NCBI GenBank assembly: GCA_913056455.1
Contig: CAJXMJ010000007.1
Coordinates: 1 to 64,000 of the forward strand
DNA length: 64,000 nucleotides
From: an uncultured Fodinibius sp.
Lineage (GTDB): Bacteria > Bacteroidota > Rhodothermia > Balneolales > Balneolaceae
Reading direction: 5' to 3'
The notes under the pieces were generated by a model, which made no database searches, was not told the origin of the DNA, and saw only the letters and a program-made list of their open reading frames with translations. The translations under genes and the position numbers were made by a program. Positions 61,450 to 64,000 of the stretch are shown here, in pieces; position 1 is the first letter of the stretch, and each line of letters starts with the position of its first letter.

Positions 61450-62583
61450 CTAAAGCTCCTTTGTATACATGCGGTAGGTCTTTTCAATATTTGCACCAAG
61501 CTTTTCAGCAACACGAATCATATTTTTATTGGATTCCAAAACCCAACTTAATTCAGACGAGTTATACCCAACTTCCCTACCGTTAATTATTGCTTCTTTA
61601 TGAAGCAATGCATCTATTCCCTTGCCCTGATATTCTGGTATAACCCCCATCAAAGCTGTACGAAGTTGATTAATATTTCGACGATGCCAAAGCAATTTAA
61701 AAATCCCGGTCGGAAACAATGTTCCGTCAGTATGCTTTAAAGCCTGATTTAAATCCGGAAGAGCAATAGAAAAGGCAACCGGCTCTCCATCAACTTCAGC
61801 AATATGAGCTACCTTTGGATCCAAGATAAGTTTCAGATCATTGGCTAAATCTTCCAACTCTTCTTTTGAAAGCGGAATAAACCCCCAATTTTGGGACCAA
61901 GCCTGATTAAATATATTTCGGACAATTTCTACTTCTTGATCAAGATTTTTGGTATCAATCTCACGGATCTTGAGTTTAGGCAAGCGTCGGCGGACAATCT
62001 CCTCGGCTCGATAAATCCGATCAAGTGTTACGTTGGCCTGCGTGACCCGAAAAGCATACAAATCCATCTCCTTTTCAAGTCCCGCAGAGGTAATTAAGTT
62101 ATTGTAATAAGGCTTATGGTATGGCATCATAAAACTGGGTTCGTATTCAAACCCATCTATTAAAACACCAATCTCATCCATCATACTCGGATTTGCAGGC
62201 CCCAAAACATCCGTATGCCCACGCTGCTTCAGCCAGTCGCCGGCAACTTTAAACAAAAGGTTTGCTACCGACTGATCATTAATACACTCGAAGAATCCAA
62301 AAAAACCAGTCTTGTTTTTGTGATGTTCGTTGTAGCGACGGTCTTGTATAGCAGCTATTCTTCCACAGGGTTCACCATCCTGCTCTGCTAAGAACAAGGC
62401 AATATCAGCATTGTTGTAAAACGGATTTTTTTCTGTATCAATGAGCTTTTTCTGCTCCATTTTCAATGGAGGAATCCAGTTCTCATCTTCAGAATAATGC
62501 TGGTAAGGGAATTCTATAAACTGCTTACGCTCATTTTTCGTAGTTGCAAGCGTAATGCCATTTATTCGCTGAGTGGTTTTCAC
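61450..62583 (-). CDS. GNAT-like acetyltransferase in the sphingolipid operon
   Basis: 377 residues, starting at a GTG (62583) only three bases after the spt stop codon. The C-terminal half contains a GNAT fold: HIAEVDGEPVAFSIALPDLNQ, then VIPEYQGKGIDALLHKEAI (acetyl-CoA loop) and SELSWVLESNKNMIRVAEKLGA. The N-terminal half (FIEFPYQHYSEDENWIPPL, GPANPSMMDEIGVLIDGF) is typical of a longer group of GNAT-like proteins. Such genes often accompany serine palmitoyltransferase, suggesting N-acylation or a related lipid step; this is inferred from context. Confidence 0.8.
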   Translation of the reverse strand: MKTTQRINGITLATTKNERKQFIEFPYQHYSEDENWIPPLKMEQKKLIDTEKNPFYNNADIALFLAEQDGEPCGRIAAIQDRRYNEHHKNKTGFFGFFECINDQSVANLLFKVAGDWLKQRGHTDVLGPANPSMMDEIGVLIDGFEYEPSFMMPYHKPYYNNLITSAGLEKEMDLYAFRVTQANVTLDRIYRAEEIVRRRLPKLKIREIDTKNLDQEVEIVRNIFNQAWSQNWGFIPLSKEELEDLANDLKLILDPKVAHIAEVDGEPVAFSIALPDLNQALKHTDGTLFPTGIFKLLWHRRNINQLRTALMGVIPEYQGKGIDALLHKEAIINGREVGYNSSELSWVLESNKNMIRVAEKLGANIEKTYRMYTKEL

Positions 62584-62586
62584 AAC

Positions 62587-63840
62587 TTAATCCATTTCGA
62601 GAAGTGAGTGGCCGTTCTGATCAATAATACCCTGTTCAATACCCACTTTACGGAAGGCTTCGAGTATTCGATCCAAATGCTCATCAGTATGCGTAGCCAT
62701 GTAACTGGTACGGACCAGTGACTGACCGCGTGGTACTCCGGGAGGAACTACTGCATTTACATAAACACCCGCTTCAAAAAGACCTTTCCAAAACTTGAAG
62801 CAGTCCATCATTTCACCGATTACCACAGGGATAATGGGTGTTTGACTGCTCCAGACATTAAAACCCATATCGCGAAGCGAATCCCGCATATAATTAGAAA
62901 TCTCGTCCAATCGCTCCAGACGCCAGGTTTCGTCCTTCAAAATTTCAAGGGCTTTAAGGACTGTTGCCACGTTGGCGGGAGGCATAGACGCACTAAAAAT
63001 ATGGGCGGGTGAGTTGTGTCTGATATATTCAATTACTTCATGGTCACCAACCAAAAATCCACCAAGTGAGGCAAATGATTTTGAAAACGTTCCACTAACT
63101 AAGTCGACCTCATCCAGCAAATCAAATGTAGATGCCGAACCACGTCCACCTTCACCGATCACCCCAATGGCATGGGCATCATCGAGATATAAACGAGCAT
63201 CAAATTTTTTCTTCAATCGTACCAGCTCCGGAACGTTTGCAATAGTTCCCGACATCGAAAATACACCGTCACTAACAATGATTTTGCCGGCATTTTCGTC
63301 AGCCCTTTCCATCAACATTTCCAGCTGCTCCATATCATTGTGCTGAAAACGCATTGTCTTGGCATTGGAAACAAGGGTCCCCGTTACAATACAGGCATGA
63401 TTATCTTTGTCCGAAAAGATTACATCCTTACGACCTGCAATAGTCTGAATTGCACCTTCATTGGTTTGGTACCCTGTGCTAAACAATACACAGGAATCCT
63501 TGTGCATAAACTCTGCTAATTTCTCTTCAAGCTCAATATGCAAATCAAGCGTTCCATTCAAATACCGGGAACCTGTACATCCTGTTCCATAAACTTTCAA
63601 AACATCGGTAGCAGCTTCAATAACACGGGGATCATTTGTCAATCCCAAGTAGTTATTGGAACCGGCCATAATTACTTCACGACCGTCTATCTGTACCGTT
63701 GTACCGTCGGTTGCTTGAAGGGGCTTGAAATAGGGATAAAGTCCCTCGGCTTTAATTTCCTCGGCTTTGGTAAAATCGTAAGCCTTGGCAAAAATATCGT
63801 TTGATTTTACATCTGATTTAGAATCAGCCATTCGTTCCAT
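62587..63840 (-). CDS. spt: Serine palmitoyltransferase / alpha-oxoamine synthase
   Basis: 417 residues of the PLP-dependent alpha-oxoamine synthase family. The PLP lysine lies in SGTFSKSFASLGGFLVGD; earlier motifs are GSNNYLGLTNDPRVIEA, GTGCTGSRYLNGTLDLHIELE, and DDAHAIGVIGEGGRG. The family also includes KBL, BioF and HemA. SKSFASLGG with the long N-terminus and C-terminal VPRGQSLVRTSYMATHTDEHLD fits serine palmitoyltransferases of Bacteroidota, which condense serine with an acyl-CoA to begin sphingolipid synthesis. A downstream start (ATG 63831) is possible. It has a clear promoter and is followed by the GNAT gene after three bases. Confidence 0.88.
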   Translation of the reverse strand: MERMADSKSDVKSNDIFAKAYDFTKAEEIKAEGLYPYFKPLQATDGTTVQIDGREVIMAGSNNYLGLTNDPRVIEAATDVLKVYGTGCTGSRYLNGTLDLHIELEEKLAEFMHKDSCVLFSTGYQTNEGAIQTIAGRKDVIFSDKDNHACIVTGTLVSNAKTMRFQHNDMEQLEMLMERADENAGKIIVSDGVFSMSGTIANVPELVRLKKKFDARLYLDDAHAIGVIGEGGRGSASTFDLLDEVDLVSGTFSKSFASLGGFLVGDHEVIEYIRHNSPAHIFSASMPPANVATVLKALEILKDETWRLERLDEISNYMRDSLRDMGFNVWSSQTPIIPVVIGEMMDCFKFWKGLFEAGVYVNAVVPPGVPRGQSLVRTSYMATHTDEHLDRILEAFRKVGIEQGIIDQNGHSLLEMD

Positions 63841-63871
63841 TTTTCGGCTTTTAAAAAAGTGCTTATCGTTG

Positions 63872-63903
63872 CAAATATACTTCCATATTAACCATCAATC
63901 AAA
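63872..63903 (-). promoter_or_regulatory. Complete Bacteroidota-type promoter of the spt operon
   Basis: On the minus strand: TTTG (63900-63903), a 20-base spacer, and TATATTTG (63872-63879). This matches the -33/-7 consensus TTTG-N19-21-TAnnTTTG and gives a leader of about 25 bases. It is the best promoter in the window. Confidence 0.75.
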
Positions 63904-64000
63904 TTATCAATAAGATAATATTAATTCGGGTACCGGTGGGTATATCTGTTGATTATAGTTTGAAAAAAGTCAATATACTGATGTGCTACATGCTTCCAGC

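Noticed and set aside
1-64000. CRISPR array, tRNA genes or prophage
   Set aside because: No regularly spaced repeats, no tRNA-like T-loop or acceptor patterns in the gaps, and no phage structural genes were seen by reading; small RNAs could still be missed without a covariance search.

Overview
The window looks like a chromosomal segment from a member of the Bacteroidota/Balneolota group (Balneolales-like; this placement is inference). The reasons are TAnnTTTG-type -7 boxes in front of several genes, an alternative complex III (Act) operon joined to an A2-type caa3 oxidase, a serine palmitoyltransferase, a 58-residue histone H1-like (Hc1) protein, and a fused E1 alpha/beta 2-oxo acid dehydrogenase. 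The first bases are the 5' end of a 16S rRNA gene on the minus strand, so an rrn operon lies to the left. I saw no phage, complete insertion sequence, CRISPR array or tRNA gene.

Layout. 1-415: start of 16S and its leader, with a boxA-like motif, a terminator-like hairpin and a possible promoter. 416-10.6 kb: housekeeping genes (queuosine precursor transporter, N-formylglutamate amidohydrolase, hydroxyacid dehydrogenase, IlvE, M24 peptidase, uracil-DNA glycosylase-like protein, PEP carboxylase, 3-methyladenine glycosylase I). Between the first two lies a decayed umuC relic. 10.6-16.2 kb: an MBL-rhodanese protein and a two-gene M16 peptidase operon. 16.2-22.3 kb: DinB, a glycosyltransferase/metallophosphoesterase pair in which the phosphoesterase has an in-frame amber codon, OsmC and GcvP. 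22.5-24.9 kb: two divergent metal transporters with two matching inverted repeats between them. 25-35.5 kb: signalling and membrane genes (response regulator, PH-domain pair, Hc1, UMF1 transporter, a cyclase with a degenerate receiver, and a histidine kinase with an OB-fold-like sensor). 35.5-40 kb: nucleotidase, quinone oxidoreductase, MFS transporter and DEAD-box helicase.

41.7-54.9 kb is the main module: actABCDEF, a gene for a transposase-type-HTH membrane protein, sco, and coxBACD, all on the plus strand and closed by a strong terminator. A DUF420 (CtaM/YozB-like) gene diverges upstream and heme O synthase follows. Together they encode quinol oxidation by Act, electron transfer through c-type hemes, copper delivery by Sco, heme O supply by CtaB, and oxygen reduction by a caa3 oxidase. 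The C-terminal cytochrome domains of ActE and CoxB are close paralogues.

55-64 kb: an FG-GAP repeat lipoprotein, fused E1, fumarase, and an spt-GNAT operon for sphingolipid synthesis with a clear TTTG-N20-TAnnTTTG promoter.

The observations I rate highest are the HTH-membrane protein in the respiratory operon, the shared ActE/CoxB cytochrome domain, the umuC relic, the amber-interrupted phosphoesterase, the paired metal-regulator-like boxes, the cyclase with an Asp-less receiver, and the terminator-like hairpin in the rRNA leader.
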